64,000 nucleotides of DNA from contig JAJDVB010000106.1 of NCBI GenBank assembly GCA_022826345.1, positions 1-64,000 on the forward strand. The letters run 5' to 3'. Each line of letters opens with the position of its first letter. The stretch's first letter is position 1. The stretch comes from Alphaproteobacteria bacterium (lineage in GTDB: Bacteria; Pseudomonadota; Alphaproteobacteria; UBA828). The position numbers and the translations under genes are program-made. A model generated the notes under the pieces. That model searched no databases. It saw only the letters and a program-made list of their open reading frames with translations, and was not told the origin of the DNA. Shown in pieces: positions 7,847 to 17,090 of this stretch.

Positions 7847-9205
7847 TCAGGCCGCGCTGAAGCGGTTCCACTCCTTGATGTAGCTGGTCACGTGCGTGGG
7901 CCACACCATCCAGAACGCGATGTTGGACTGGCGCCGGGTCTTCGGCCCGGTATCGCGGCCCTTGCCCATGTACCAGGTGCGGTACTCATCCTCGGTCAGA
8001 TAGTCGAGCACCGGGTCGGGGCAGGGTGAGTAGTAGCCCTGCGGCGCCACGGCCGAGCCCCACCAGCCGTCGAGGCACCAGTCCATGTAGGCCATGGCGA
8101 CCTCGGGCTCTGGCGCTTCGCTGGAGAGACACATGGTGTGGACCCAGGCGGCCGTGCCCTCGAAGACATCGACATACCAGCACGGGATGCCGCGCTTCTT
8201 CACGTCTTCGACCACCGGGTTCCAGCAGTCCATGCCCCACACCTCCTCGGAGGCGAGCAGGTTCACGGCCTCGCCGTAGTTGTTCCAGATGAGGCGGAAC
8301 ACGCCGTCGTTCTTGGCGGCGATGAGGTAGTCCACCACGCCAGCCACCTCGTCGGGCTCCATGTCGGAGTTGCCGACCTTGGGCGGGTCCATGATCCCGT
8401 TCTTCCAGAGGAAGCTGTAGGCGCGCGGCGGCCCCATCAGCTCGTCGTTCTGGATCGAGGTCTTGCCGACCGCATCCACATCGCGCCACTTGCCCGTGTA
8501 AAGCAGCCCGAGCGAGTCGGGGATCGCGAAGTCCGGCTGGGTCGGCGCGAACTTGTGCGGCAGCACGCCGAGCGCGTCCATGTTGTAGAACTGGGGCACG
8601 CCGTAGAACGAATCCTTGTTCTCGTCCCAGTAGACGATGTTGGAGGGCCAGCCGGTCACCTCGTCGGCACCGATATGGCCGGGCTGGGTGTAGAGCGAAT
8701 CGGCGAACTCCCAGTTGGTGATCTTCTCGGCCGGGATCGGCACGATCACCTCGGCCTCCCGCAGCGCGGGCTGGCGGTAGGCGTTGGTCTCGACCATCGA
8801 GTAGGTCTTGTTGCCGCCGGTGATGAACTTGGTGATCATCTCGCTCAAGCCGGCCACGGTCCCGGTCACGTCGAGGCCGGTGTCCTCCTTGAACCTGTTG
8901 AAGAAGCGCTCCTGCACCGAGACGCCGAGGCCGATGGTCTGCATCGGGTCGTCCTGGGTGATGCCGGCCACGCGCTCCGCGAGGCCCGCCTTCGCAGTGC
9001 CAGTGCCGAGCACGGTGCCGGCAGCGGCCGCCGTCACGCCGGCTGCGGCGAGGAAGGTGCGGCGGTCGATGCCTCCGCCCTCCTGCTCCTCCGCCTCGGC
9101 ATCGCGGAAGCGCTTGATCGCCTTCTCCTCCGCTGCCATCGCGGTATGGAGATCCATCCGATCCGACAGACGCTCGTACTTCTTCTCAAGATGTTTGCTA
9201 TCCAT
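7847..9205 (-). CDS. ABC transporter substrate-binding protein, PotD/spermidine-putrescine type, Tat-exported
   Basis: A 452-aa periplasmic binding protein. The start at 9205 is set by a GGAGGAG ribosome-binding site. A twin-arginine motif (DRRTFLAAAG, about residues 47-56) precedes a hydrophobic alanine-rich stretch ending TAKAG. The 46-residue hydrophilic, charged region before the twin arginine is unusually long. The body matches family 1 polyamine/opine-type binding proteins (PotD/PotF-like). It is the last gene of an ATPase-permease-permease-binding-protein operon. The ligand is inferred from the family only. A GC-rich imperfect hairpin sits in the 64-base gap before it (about 9237-9262). 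Confidence 0.85.
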   Translation of the reverse strand: MDSKHLEKKYERLSDRMDLHTAMAAEEKAIKRFRDAEAEEQEGGGIDRRTFLAAAGVTAAAAGTVLGTGTAKAGLAERVAGITQDDPMQTIGLGVSVQERFFNRFKEDTGLDVTGTVAGLSEMITKFITGGNKTYSMVETNAYRQPALREAEVIVPIPAEKITNWEFADSLYTQPGHIGADEVTGWPSNIVYWDENKDSFYGVPQFYNMDALGVLPHKFAPTQPDFAIPDSLGLLYTGKWRDVDAVGKTSIQNDELMGPPRAYSFLWKNGIMDPPKVGNSDMEPDEVAGVVDYLIAAKNDGVFRLIWNNYGEAVNLLASEEVWGMDCWNPVVEDVKKRGIPCWYVDVFEGTAAWVHTMCLSSEAPEPEVAMAYMDWCLDGWWGSAVAPQGYYSPCPDPVLDYLTEDEYRTWYMGKGRDTGPKTRRQSNIAFWMVWPTHVTSYIKEWNRFSAA

Positions 9206-9269
9206 GGTCTCCTCCCTGTGAAGTCTCAGTTGCCTGTTCGGGCCATCCGGGCGGCACCCGGACGGCACT

Positions 9270-10151
9270 CTAAACCTGGTGCTCCTCCTGCCCCGTGAAG
9301 CGGGGCCGGTAACGGCTCGCGGTCATCAGGTAGCCGAAGATACCGATCACCGCGAACGAGATCAGGGTGATGATGACGCCGACCGCGAAGATGCGCGGCG
9401 TGATGCGGATCGTGGTCGCGCCCAGCACGTCCAAGGGCAGCGTGTTCTGCGATCCGGCCACCAGCACGGTGCGGGCGAATTCGTCGAAGGAGAGTGTGAA
9501 GCCGAAGAGTGCGGACGCCATGATGCCCGGCTTCATGATCGGCAGCGTGATGTGCCAGAACGTGCGCCAGCTGTTGGCGCCGAGGCACATCGCCGCCTCC
9601 TCGGTCGAGCGGTCGAAGCGGTTGAACACCGTCAGCATCACGATGAAGCAGAAGGGGAAGGTCCAGAGGATGTGGACCGGCAGCGTGGTACCCAGCCAGT
9701 GCTTGTCGATGCCGATGCCCTGCCAGAACAGAGCGTGGCCCAGGCCTACCGTGACGCCGGGGATCATGATGCCGACCAGGTAGAGATAGAAGATCGGCCC
9801 CGCGCCCAGGAAGCGCGCGCGCATCGCCTGCGCCGCCATGGTGGCGAGCACGGTCGAGATGCACATGACGAGGAGCGCCAGCACCAGCGAGCGCAGGCCG
9901 GCATTGCCGAAGTCGCCCACGTACTCGCCAATGTCCCGCGCCGTGCCCGAGGGATTGAAGAGGCGCTCGTACCAGAAGATGCTCGTCCCCTGCATCGGGA
10001 AGGTGGGCCCACCGTCCTCCCCCTGGAAGGAGAGGATCACCATGACGATGAAGGGCCCGTAGAGCATGAGCACGAACACAACCACATAGACCGCGAGGAC
10101 GATCTTGACCCAGCCGAACTTGGCGACGTAGTAGCTCGTTGGCTCAGGCAC
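9270..10151 (-). CDS. ABC transporter permease, PotC-like
   Basis: A 293-aa inner-membrane permease of the BPD (MetI-like) fold with about six hydrophobic segments, beginning with ILAVYVVVFVLMLYGPFIV. The cytoplasmic EAA-type loop region (EEAAMCLGANSWRTFWHITLP, written here only by its key features EAA...G...LP) contacts the ATPase. It belongs to the PotC side of polyamine transporters. Its start lies 3 bases after the stop of the upstream permease gene, showing tight coupling. Confidence 0.88.
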   Translation of the reverse strand: MPEPTSYYVAKFGWVKIVLAVYVVVFVLMLYGPFIVMVILSFQGEDGGPTFPMQGTSIFWYERLFNPSGTARDIGEYVGDFGNAGLRSLVLALLVMCISTVLATMAAQAMRARFLGAGPIFYLYLVGIMIPGVTVGLGHALFWQGIGIDKHWLGTTLPVHILWTFPFCFIVMLTVFNRFDRSTEEAAMCLGANSWRTFWHITLPIMKPGIMASALFGFTLSFDEFARTVLVAGSQNTLPLDVLGATTIRITPRIFAVGVIITLISFAVIGIFGYLMTASRYRPRFTGQEEHQV

Positions 10152-10154
10152 GGC

Positions 10155-11060
10155 TCAGAGCTCCCGCCGCAGATTGACGAACTGGAAGATCAGCACGATC
10201 ACCGGGATCGAGACCAGCACCATGACCACCGCCACGGCGGAGGCTGCGGGCCACTGCAGCAGGCCCTGCTGCTGGATCAGCACGTTGGCGAGCATGGTCG
10301 TCTTGCCGCCGCCGATGAACTTCTGGATCGCGAACTCGCCCATCATCACGACGAAGACGAAGAGGATCCCGGTCGCCAGCCCCGGCTTGGTCAGCGGCAC
10401 GACGATCTTCCAGAAGGTGGTCCAGGCCGAGGCGCCGAGGTCGCGCGCCGCCTCGATCACCTGACGGTCGATCTTGGCCATGGAGAAATAGATCGGCCCG
10501 ATCATGAACACCGACCAGATGATCGCCATGGAGAACACCATGGACGGCTCGCTGTAGAGCAGGATCTCCGCCGGCTCGTCGATGATGCCGATCCCCATGA
10601 GGATCTGGTTGATCAGTCCCTTGCGGCCGAGCAGCGGCAGCCACGCCACCATGCGGATCAGCGCGCTGGTCCAGAACGGCACGATGCAGAGCAGCAGGAT
10701 GTAGAGCTTGAGCCGCTCGCTCTTCACGAAGAAACAGACGTAGTAGGCCACCGGGTAGCAGAGCAGCACCATCAGCGGCAGCACGATGATCGCGATGAGG
10801 AACGTGAAGCCCAGGGTCTGCAGGTAGGTCGCGGTGGTGAAGAACTCGATGTAGTTGTCGAGCACGAAGCCCGGCTTCATGCCGTAGGCCCAGGGCTTGT
10901 AGAAGCTGAAGACCACCACCGAGACCAGCGGGATGCCGCAGAAGAGCGCCATCAAGATGGTGGGCGCTGCCACCAGCATCAGCGCCTGGCGCGCACGTTT
11001 CTTGGTGAGCGTCATCCCCGGCGAAAGGGCCGGGACCGGCGTTTGCGTGACGTCCGTCAC
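10155..11060 (-). CDS. ABC transporter permease, PotB-like
   Basis: A 301-aa permease with a cytoplasmic N-terminus rich in K/R (TLTKKRARQ) and six hydrophobic segments, including ILMALFCGIPLVSVVVFSF. The EAA loop (IEAARDLGASAWTTFWKIV) is intact. It pairs with the PotC-like permease downstream to form the transmembrane channel. The start used is a GTG at 11060; an ATG 15 codons in (11015) is an alternative. The gap to the upstream ATPase gene is 60 bases. Confidence 0.85.
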   Translation of the reverse strand: MTDVTQTPVPALSPGMTLTKKRARQALMLVAAPTILMALFCGIPLVSVVVFSFYKPWAYGMKPGFVLDNYIEFFTTATYLQTLGFTFLIAIIVLPLMVLLCYPVAYYVCFFVKSERLKLYILLLCIVPFWTSALIRMVAWLPLLGRKGLINQILMGIGIIDEPAEILLYSEPSMVFSMAIIWSVFMIGPIYFSMAKIDRQVIEAARDLGASAWTTFWKIVVPLTKPGLATGILFVFVVMMGEFAIQKFIGGGKTTMLANVLIQQQGLLQWPAASAVAVVMVLVSIPVIVLIFQFVNLRREL

Positions 11061-11120
11061 CTGGCCTTCGTCCCGGCGGTCATAGCTGCCTGCGCCCCCG
11101 TGGCGGAGTGGTCCGCGCGC

Positions 11121-12203
<1,083 letters not shown>

Positions 12204-12929
12204 CGTGCCTCCCACCGCCGCATTGTCCCCCCCTGTCGCGCGCTGCCACCCGCTCACCAGGCTGTTGATTCTGACATCCCGGCTTCTACGGCTGATCCCG
12301 GTCGCGACGAACAATATTACTATCACTCAGCGCTTCCTTTGCAGCAACCCACCTCCTTGGGTTACCGGACCGACCAAGTCCGGTCCCGTCAGACGTGCTC
12401 GTGATTTGATATATGATATATTTTAGGTGGTACCTGGACAAGCTCGAATTTGCGCATGTCGTTCTGGGCTGTAGAAAGAGCCTGGAGGCGAGTGACGGTC
12501 CGAGGGACGCTTCATCCGGGAGGTGGCGATCGACGATGACAATCCGGACCAGTTCTGCGCCCGGGGTCGGCACGCACACTGGGGGGAGCAAGACCGGTGA
12601 TGACACCGAAGTCATACTGGTCGTTCGAAGGGCTTTCATCGAGAGGCACTGAACCGGCTCAGCTTGGGCAACACCGCCCAGCGCGGTCTCGGTATCATGA
12701 CGATACGCCTGCCTTATCGACGTGGCGTCCAATCGCTTCGTAGGCGGCGAACCCCAGATGAGTCTACTCGTTGTACATTAAGCTTCTTTTGTTGCGATTA
12801 CCGTTAGTCACATGACAGTGGAACGCGAGGATTAAAGGAACTGAGATAATGCCGTAGTTGGTAGCCGACGGACCTGACAATCAGAACGCGACGCCACTAT
12901 TGGCGACAGTGGATTCGGGAGCACCCCAT
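12204..12929. promoter_or_regulatory. Divergent intergenic region with an inverted repeat and an AT-rich direct repeat
   Basis: There are 726 bases between the transporter operon and the GntR gene, with no convincing gene. Two features stand out. One is a 7-base inverted repeat ACCGGAC / GTCCGGT with a 7-base spacer (12364-12384). The other is an AT-rich direct repeat GATATATGATATAT (about 12408-12421) in otherwise GC-rich DNA. These are plausible promoter or operator elements of the transporter operon, possibly for the GntR protein next door. This is inference from position only. Confidence 0.35.
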
Positions 12930-13598
12930 ATGGAAGAAAGAATCGAACATACGACACTTTCCGAGAAGGCTTATGAAAAAGTCCGATCTGGACTGATCTC
13001 TGCCCGCTTTGAGCCGGGTGAAATACTAAGGATCAGGAGCCTCGCGGATGAATACGGTATCTCGGCGACGCCAGTGCGAGAGGCGCTGCAACGCCTTGTG
13101 GCTGAGAATGCCTTGGAGCTGCAGCCGAACAAGTCGTTTAAGGTGCCTGTCCTTTCGACGGCACGATTCGAAGAGGTACGCCGAATTCGCTGTGCGCTGG
13201 AGCCCATGGCAGCCGAACTCGCCTGCCCCAATTTTACAGAGCAAGACATGAAGGCTCTAGCATCATTGGTTGAACAAATGGACCGATCCATCAACAAATT
13301 GAATAGAGCGGACTATACGAAACAAAACGAGAAGTTTCATTTTTTCATTTACGAAAGGGCCAACTCACCCTTGCTATTGGACATGATCCGAGATCTTTGG
13401 GTGCAGGTTGCTCCTTTTTTCAACAGGCTATTCCAAGGAACTGACTACCTTTCTAATAGTAACGTGTGGCACAAGAATATTGTTTATGCATTGGAGAGCG
13501 CGGATGTGCAAGAGGTGAAGTTCGGCATCACTAGCGATATCGAAACTGCCGGAAACGAACTTCGAAAGATACTGCAAGACTCTGAAAGACTAGATTGA
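12930..13598 (+). CDS. GntR-family transcriptional regulator (FCD/FadR type)
   Basis: A 222-aa regulator with an N-terminal winged helix-turn-helix (residues about 10-75), including the family signature SATPVREALQRL, and a C-terminal all-helical FCD ligand domain (about 85-215). The ATG at 12930 (context GGGAGCACCCCAT) is preferred. A TTG at 12858 would add 24 residues with no recognisable content. Codon use is less GC-biased than that of its neighbours. It may control the divergent ABC operon, or the PNPOx/deacylase genes that converge on it. The ligand is unknown. Confidence 0.82.
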   Translation: MEERIEHTTLSEKAYEKVRSGLISARFEPGEILRIRSLADEYGISATPVREALQRLVAENALELQPNKSFKVPVLSTARFEEVRRIRCALEPMAAELACPNFTEQDMKALASLVEQMDRSINKLNRADYTKQNEKFHFFIYERANSPLLLDMIRDLWVQVAPFFNRLFQGTDYLSNSNVWHKNIVYALESADVQEVKFGITSDIETAGNELRKILQDSERLD

Positions 13599-13601
13599 CT
13601 G

Positions 13602-13625
13602 CCCGGCCATCAGTCGCCAGATAGC
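13602..13625. repeat. 24-base motif shared with the tRNA-fragment scar (copy 1)
   Basis: The 24 bases directly after the GntR stop codon match 18222-18245 at 21 of 24 positions (shared core ATCAGTCGC, flanked by CCCGGC and ATAGC). A second 12-mer, CGGCGACAGGAA, is also shared between the two neighbourhoods (about 13643 and 18046). It is not coding and its origin is unknown. Confidence 0.4.
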
Positions 13626-13686
13626 GCGTGAGACCGGTCTCCCCACCGGCGACAGGAAGAATTGAGCGTCGGGCGGCCCCCCGCGC

Positions 13687-14214
13687 TCAGCGGGCGACGG
13701 CGTCGCCCTCCAGGTAGCGCTTGGGCCAGCCGATGCCCTGCCATGTCTGAATCTGTACGGGGTCGAGACGGATCAGCCAGCGCTTCCAGCTCATCGTGGG
13801 CTCCAGGTAGCTCGGGCCGTTCTCGCCGTAGTAGCGAATCGACATTGCACGGGCGACCTCCACCCAGCGGCCGCCCACATTCGGCTGCTCGACGATGGCT
13901 GCCTCGCACTGGGCGAGGAAGCGCCGCTGAACGCCGGTATCGGAGGCACGGTCGGCCGCCGAAGATTCGTCGATGGTCACCGCACAGCGCGGCCTTGCTT
14001 CGAGATAGCGCGCCCAGGCGGAGCGCGCCCGCGGCACGACCCAAAGCGCCGCGCCATCCCACTGGTACCAGCAGGGCACGACATATGGCCAATCGTTGTC
14101 ATCGAGACAGGCGACGCGGGCGAGGAACGGCTCATTCAGAAAGCCGTCGACCTCGTCCGCACTCATCTTGCCGATCTTGCCGCGCCAGCTCTCGTCGTTC
14201 TCTCGTGCGCTCAT
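13687..14214 (-). CDS. Pyridoxamine 5'-phosphate oxidase-like flavin-binding protein
   Basis: A 175-aa split-barrel (PNPOx-like) protein. The N-terminal helix SADEVDGFLNEPFLARVACL and the strand pair WPYVVPCWYQWDGAALWVV are the typical start of the FMN-binding barrel. This group includes many F420- or flavin-dependent reductases and heme-related proteins with no fixed substrate, so the activity is not assignable. The deacylase gene lies 34 bases upstream on the same strand, so the two are probably co-transcribed. Confidence 0.75.
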   Translation of the reverse strand: MSARENDESWRGKIGKMSADEVDGFLNEPFLARVACLDDNDWPYVVPCWYQWDGAALWVVPRARSAWARYLEARPRCAVTIDESSAADRASDTGVQRRFLAQCEAAIVEQPNVGGRWVEVARAMSIRYYGENGPSYLEPTMSWKRWLIRLDPVQIQTWQGIGWPKRYLEGDAVAR

Positions 14215-14248
14215 CGTTTACCCCTCATTCGCCGTACGCGGCGCCCCG

Positions 14249-15280
14249 TCACTGGATCTCGTCTTCCACATCGGCGCCGAGGTGGAACAGGCAGTCGCCC
14301 CGCTCGACCCGGCCTGGCACGCGCTTGCAGACGACCAGACCCGTTGCGTCGAAGTGAACCTCCGCCGGCGCCCGCCACGGCGTCTCCGGCGTGTGGATCA
14401 AGCCTGCGAGCTGCCCCTTCTCCACCTCGGCCCCGAGCTCCTCGACAGGCTCGAACAGCCCGTCCTCGCTGGCGTAGGTGAAGAATTCCCACGATTCGGC
14501 GGTGAGCAGACGCGTCTCCACCGCCGGCTCCTCGTCGTCCTCGACCGGGCCGTGCCAGACGCCGACGTGGCGGAGCACACGCCTGGTGCCCGCCTCGCAG
14601 ATGCGCAGGCACTCGGGCGTGACCGTGCCGCCGCCGCCCATCTCGGCGGCGAGCACGACCACACCGCGGCTGATTGCCGCCCGCATGTTGGTGCCGGTCA
14701 TGCCTTGGACCGCCGGGAAGAGGAAGCCGTAGGGCGCGCCGAAGACCCGGCCTAGCTCGTCGATCTTCTCCTGTATATCCGGCGGATTGGCGGCATCGCG
14801 GAGGATCGTGGTGGGCAGGTACATGAGCGAGCTGCCGCCGGAGTGGAGATCGAGCATGTAGTCCGCGCGCGGCGTGAGCTCGGTATCGACGTAGTGTGCG
14901 AGCATCTCGGTGAGCCGCCCGTCGTGCTTGCCGGGGAACACGCGGTTCATGTTCAGCTCGTCGACCGGCGAGGTCCTGAGCCCCGCCTTCGCGGCCGGGT
15001 AGTTGGCCATGGGCAGGACGATGATGCGGCCAGTGACGTCGGCAGGCTCCAGGGCGCGGATGAGCCTGGTCAGAGTCACCTGACCCTCGTACTCGTCGCC
15101 GTGCACGCCGGACGTGAGCAGCACCGTCGGTCCGTCGCCGTTCTTGACGCAGACGAGCGGCACCGGCAGCCAGCCGTAAGCCGAGCGGTGGACGGAGTGG
15201 GGCAGGCGCAGATGGTCGCACTGCTTGCCGTCGCGGTCGAAATCGATCCGCGTGCTGAGCCGCGTGCCCGTCTCTTCCAT
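14249..15280 (-). CDS. Succinylglutamate desuccinylase/aspartoacylase-family (M14-like) deacylase
   Basis: A 343-aa zinc hydrolase of the AstE/AspA group. The metal-binding motif SGVHGDEYEG (H-x-x-E) lies at about residues 55-64, the third metal ligand in DYMLDLHSGG, and the family's catalytic region follows. It resembles the subgroup that includes the ectoine-degradation deacetylase DoeB, but no other doe genes are present, so the substrate is left open. The ATG at 15280 begins MEETGTRLS; a longer frame upstream reads through the promoter region and is not used. The gene is divergent from the NIPSNAP gene. Confidence 0.8.
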   Translation of the reverse strand: MEETGTRLSTRIDFDRDGKQCDHLRLPHSVHRSAYGWLPVPLVCVKNGDGPTVLLTSGVHGDEYEGQVTLTRLIRALEPADVTGRIIVLPMANYPAAKAGLRTSPVDELNMNRVFPGKHDGRLTEMLAHYVDTELTPRADYMLDLHSGGSSLMYLPTTILRDAANPPDIQEKIDELGRVFGAPYGFLFPAVQGMTGTNMRAAISRGVVVLAAEMGGGGTVTPECLRICEAGTRRVLRHVGVWHGPVEDDEEPAVETRLLTAESWEFFTYASEDGLFEPVEELGAEVEKGQLAGLIHTPETPWRAPAEVHFDATGLVVCKRVPGRVERGDCLFHLGADVEDEIQ

Positions 15281-15423
15281 GGCATCGTTTCCCGAGGACT
15301 GTCTGGTCGCGTCAGTCTGCCCGCCTCCGGGTGGCGGCGGCAATGGCGTCCGATAGCGCGGCAGTTTGACGCAAGGAGCCGCCGGCGCCAGTCTCCGACA
15401 TGAAACCACACGGGAGGGACGGC

Positions 15424-15747
15424 ATGGCACTCTACGAAATGAGGACCTACACGGTACAGGTCGGCAAGCTCGCCGAGGTGGTCGCGCTCTATAAGGACGA
15501 GGGCTGGCCGGTGCTGGAGAAGGAAGGCTTCGGCGCCAATCTGGTCGGCTACTTCGTCGCGGACACCGGCACCATCAACCGGCTGGTTCATATCTGGAAG
15601 TTCGATGACGACGCCGCTCGCCGCGCTCATTGGGCACGGCTCTTCCAGAGCGAGGCGTTCATGCGCTTCGCCGGTAAGGCCCGCCCGTCGGTGCTGACGC
15701 AAGAGGTGGTGCTGCTGAACGAAGCCCCCTTCGGCCCGCATCCTTAG
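15424..15747 (+). CDS. NIPSNAP-family protein
   Basis: A 107-aa protein with the NIPSNAP (dimeric alpha/beta barrel-like) pattern: N-terminal YEMRTYTVQVGKLAE, central LVGYFVADTG and the typical NRLVHIWKFDD segment. A GGGAGG ribosome-binding site precedes ATG 15424. The function of bacterial members is poorly defined. They often sit beside catabolic genes, as here beside a deacylase. It is convergent with the ion-channel gene. Confidence 0.85.
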   Translation: MALYEMRTYTVQVGKLAEVVALYKDEGWPVLEKEGFGANLVGYFVADTGTINRLVHIWKFDDDAARRAHWARLFQSEAFMRFAGKARPSVLTQEVVLLNEAPFGPHP

Positions 15748-15786
15748 CGTTGCTCCGGCCCGCGGTCGGGATTGGCACGGGCCGGC

Positions 15787-16611
15787 CTACTTCTTCAGCT
15801 TGGCGAGAATTGTCTCGACACGCTCCAATGCGGCGCGGGCGTTTGCCGCTTCCTCTCGGACGGTTCTGAGCGTCGCCTCGTCCTCGGTCTCGTCGCCCCT
15901 GACCGGCCGCAACTCAAGGCGCGCATCGTGCAGGTTGTTGATCACGACCGCGATCACGAGGTTGATCATGATCACCGCCGCCAACATCACGAAGCTTACG
16001 AAGAAGAGCCACGCCATCGGGTGGAGCTCCATCGCGACGTACATGATGTCCGTCCAGTCCTCGAGCGTCATCACGCGGAAGAGCGAGAGCAGCGCGATGC
16101 CGAGGTTGCGCCAATGCGTGGGGTCGTGGTCGCGGAAGAGGTGCACGCCCGCGATCGCATAGACGTAGAAGACCGCAGACAGCAGCAGCATCACGTGACC
16201 GAGCCCCGGTAGGGAGCGGATCAAGGTCGAGACGATGACGCGAAGCTGTGGCACCACCGTCGCCACCCGCAGCACCCGGAGCAGCCGCGCCAGCCGCGCG
16301 ATGAGGGCGAACTCGCCGGCGTCCGGCAGGAAGGCCAGGACCAGGATGGCGAAGTCGAAGAGGTTCCAGCCGTCCTTGAAGTAGCGCTCGAACCGGGGCG
16401 CGACGGCGGTGAGCTTGATCGCCGCCTCGACCACGAAGACGGCGAGCGTCACGTGAAAGACCCACTGAATGGCGTGGCCGAAGCGCGCGTGGAACGACTG
16501 GCTGGTCTCCAGGCCCAGGGCGAGCGCGGTGATCAGGATCATCGCGATGATCAGCACGTTGAACGCCGGCGCCGCAACGATGCGCGCGCACAGCCGCTTC
16601 AGTTCGCTCAT
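15787..16611 (-). CDS. Prokaryotic voltage-gated cation channel (NaChBac/NavAb type) with Ca-like filter
   Basis: A 274-aa six-transmembrane channel subunit. S1-S3 lie at about residues 15-95. S4 has Arg every third position (R106, R109, R112, R115). S5 is at about 138-160. The P-loop filter TLEDWTD is at 182-188 (codons 16048-16068). S6 is at about 200-226, ending in INLVIAVVINN. A C-terminal coiled coil (about 245-273) follows, as in BacNav tetramers. NaChBac and NavAb have TLESW filters. Asp at the two positions used to make NavAb calcium-selective (CavAb TLDDWSD) suggests Ca2+ permeation. The start at 16611 begins MSELKRL; longer frames upstream are not protein-like. Confidence 0.9.
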   Translation of the reverse strand: MSELKRLCARIVAAPAFNVLIIAMILITALALGLETSQSFHARFGHAIQWVFHVTLAVFVVEAAIKLTAVAPRFERYFKDGWNLFDFAILVLAFLPDAGEFALIARLARLLRVLRVATVVPQLRVIVSTLIRSLPGLGHVMLLLSAVFYVYAIAGVHLFRDHDPTHWRNLGIALLSLFRVMTLEDWTDIMYVAMELHPMAWLFFVSFVMLAAVIMINLVIAVVINNLHDARLELRPVRGDETEDEATLRTVREEAANARAALERVETILAKLKK

Positions 16612-17090
16612 GTGAGGACGCTCCCATGATCGCTGCCGGCACGACCCGATGGAGGCCGGCGAGGAGCGCTTTCCGGCGGTGCGGCGAGCCGGCCCGACGG
16701 GATTGCCTGTCCAGTGCGGCTCTTCGTCGATCCCCGCATTGGCTCGCGAATGGAGGGGAAGGTCCGGCGGGCCGACATCGCCGCGCTGCACCACGCTCTT
16801 CGGGCGACGCCCAATCGGGCTGGCCGGACGCTAGCGGCGTTTTCGACGTTGTTCAACCTCACCGGGAGAGGGGCCTGCGACCGGGCGAATTCAACCCATG
16901 TCCGCGACCTGCCCCCGTCTTTGGGGTCAGGCCTGATGGTGTGCTCCGGGGTGTGGGGCAGAGTTGGAGCGGAACCCTCCCGTGATTTTTGCTTCGATCC
17001 TCGAAACATAATCAACTAGTATTATATATATCTCATAGTTATGTTTTGGACAAAATAGACTTATGTTCTGCATTTTGATATTCGATTTTT
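16612..17090. promoter_or_regulatory. Divergent intergenic region with LysR-type operator candidate
   Basis: There are 479 bases between the ion channel and the LysR gene, with no supported gene. The last 90 bases are strongly AT-rich. They contain an inverted repeat ATAAT-N8-ATTAT at 17008-17025, which has a LysR-box-like T/A-rich dyad symmetry upstream of the GTG start and could be the autoregulatory site. Nothing else is recognised in the stretch. Confidence 0.35.

Noticed and set aside
14249..15280. Ectoine-degradation locus (doeB)
   Set aside because: The deacylase resembles DoeB-type enzymes but doeA, doeX and transport genes are absent.
16626..17019. Plus-strand frames between the channel and the LysR gene
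   Set aside because: No ribosome-binding site, no family resemblance, and overlap with the divergent promoter region.
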